Source: Acholeplasmatales bacterium (GTDB lineage Bacteria; Bacillota_I; Bacilli_A; Acholeplasmatales; Acholeplasmataceae). From it: a DNA stretch of 64,000 bases. Made by a program: the position numbers and the translations under genes. This document shows positions 63,476-64,000 of the stretch, one piece after another (position 1 is the stretch's first letter; the number at the start of each line of letters is the position of its first letter). The notes beneath the pieces were generated by a model. It was given only the letters and a program-made list of their open reading frames with translations. It was not told the origin of the DNA and did no database searches. The stretch spans positions 62,001 through 126,000 of the forward strand of contig JAITXT010000003.1 in NCBI GenBank assembly GCA_031284585.1, written 5' to 3'.

Positions 63476-63488
63476 CTATATAAATTTT

Positions 63489-63517
63489 AAAAAGACAGTT
63501 TTAATTGTCTTTTTTTA
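63489..63517 (+). terminator. Terminator of tRNA-Tyr
   Basis: AAAAAGACA (63489-63497) and TGTCTTTTT (63506-63514) form a 9-bp stem with an 8-base loop, followed by T. Confidence 0.88.
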
Positions 63518-63757
63518 TTATTAAAAATTTAAATATATATAAGAAATAAGTATAATATTAATAGAATAATTTAAAGTATACAAGAAAAAAATTAATAAAC
63601 TTTTGTAATTTTTTTCAAAATAATAAAATAACAATTAATAGCCATTTTAAGCCATTTATCGTAATAAAATAACCTGACTGAGATGAAAAAAATAACAGAA
63701 ATTAATTACTTAATTTCCCATAGAAAACCTAAATATTAATATTATTAAATTAATAAG

Positions 63758-63763
63758 TATAAT
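63758..63763 (+). promoter_or_regulatory. -10 box of the manA promoter
   Basis: TATAAT about 33 bases before the manA start. The preceding 240 bases show nothing else besides a short ATTTTAAGCCATT shared with the rpmE upstream region. Confidence 0.45.
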
Positions 63764-63795
63764 ATTATAGAAATTTGTATAAAGAGGAAATACTA

Positions 63796-64000
63796 ATGAA
63801 TAATCAAATTAAAGTACTATTCTTAAAACCTAAATTAATCGAAAGACCTTGGGGTGGTTCATTAATTAAGAGCAATTACTATCCGAATTGCAATTTAAAA
63901 AACGTTGGTGAGGCTTGGACTGTTTCTGGATTCCCTGGAATATCTTCTGTTATTGATGGTGGGTTCCTTGATGGTCGTGAGTTTGTCGATATAATAAAAG
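63796..64000 (+). CDS. manA: Mannose-6-phosphate isomerase, class I (5' part)
   Basis: Only the first 68 codons are in the window; the gene runs off the right edge. The visible part begins LKPKLIERPWGGSLI and continues GEAWTVSGFPG, the pattern of class I phosphomannose isomerases (RPWGG, then GExW). The enzyme interconverts mannose-6-phosphate and fructose-6-phosphate. AGAGGA is 9 bases before the ATG. Metal ligands are not yet covered by the window. Confidence 0.85.
   Translation, partial: MNNQIKVLFLKPKLIERPWGGSLIKSNYYPNCNLKNVGEAWTVSGFPGISSVIDGGFLDGREFVDIIK

Overview
The window looks like a chromosome segment of a very AT-rich, Gram-positive-type bacterium. The gene set is Firmicutes-like: the RNA polymerase delta subunit, HPr kinase/phosphorylase, WhiA, a small-type SRP RNA beside tadA, FMN-riboswitch-controlled RibU, and the dnaX-ybaB-recR cluster. 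UGA acts as a stop codon at the normal ends of ung, rnfA, feoB and tdk, so this is the standard bacterial code and not the mycoplasma code. Low GC, a Mollicutes-style insertion in an ABC ATPase and an Rnf complex together suggest a free-living relative of the Mollicutes (Acholeplasma/Izemoplasma/Haloplasma-like) or another deep Bacilli lineage. That placement is an inference. I see no insertion sequence, prophage, CRISPR array or origin; this is core chromosome with some lineage-specific genes.

Layout. 0.4-9.4 kb: riboflavin uptake under an FMN riboswitch, a hydrolase and uracil-DNA glycosylase, enolase, dnaX-ybaB-recR, rpoE, and a three-gene cassette led by a DUF2089 regulator. 9.4-14.3 kb (minus strand): a saccharide operon with GH36 alpha-galactosidase, GH13 oligo-1,6-glucosidase and an SDR oxidoreductase. 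14.4-21.4 kb: a membrane protein, an acetyltransferase, a Big-domain lipoprotein, the anaerobic ribonucleotide reductase pair nrdD-nrdG and an HD hydrolase. 21.4-26.1 kb: metal handling, with the copper exporter CopA convergent to the feoA-feoB iron(II) importer. 26.2-37 kb: AlkD-like repair protein, tRNA-Gln, an ABC importer operon, nagA-nagB, and fhs-folD behind a long, apparently structured leader RNA. 37-43 kb: a membrane protein, tex, tRNA-Ser, and hprK-lgt-whiA.

43.4-53.8 kb is the centrepiece: yebC, glyA, then a complete but unusual Rnf (ferredoxin:NAD oxidoreductase) gene set, rnfC-D-G-G'-E-A-x-B, followed by apbE, a NusG-II-domain protein and a Gx-type transporter. The genes overlap or lie within a few bases of each other and end at one strong terminator, so they are probably one transcription unit. 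Two consecutive RnfG-like proteins each seem to carry two FMN-binding repeats, RnfB is cut down to its membrane anchor plus one [4Fe-4S] motif, and a 62-residue Cys-containing membrane protein sits between RnfA and RnfB. ApbE would attach FMN covalently to the G and D subunits, which ties the operon to riboflavin import at the start of the window. 53.9-64 kb: a hybrid sensor kinase, rpmE, tdk-tadA with the SRP RNA, a membrane protein, transketolase, mnmG-rsmG, tRNA-Tyr and the start of manA.

Together the genes describe an anaerobic fermenter: class III ribonucleotide reductase, Feo iron uptake, Rnf energy conservation, serine/formate one-carbon metabolism (glyA, fhs, folD), oligosaccharide and amino-sugar use, and salvage of riboflavin and thymidine. 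The observations most worth follow-up are the modified Rnf operon and the fhs leader RNA.
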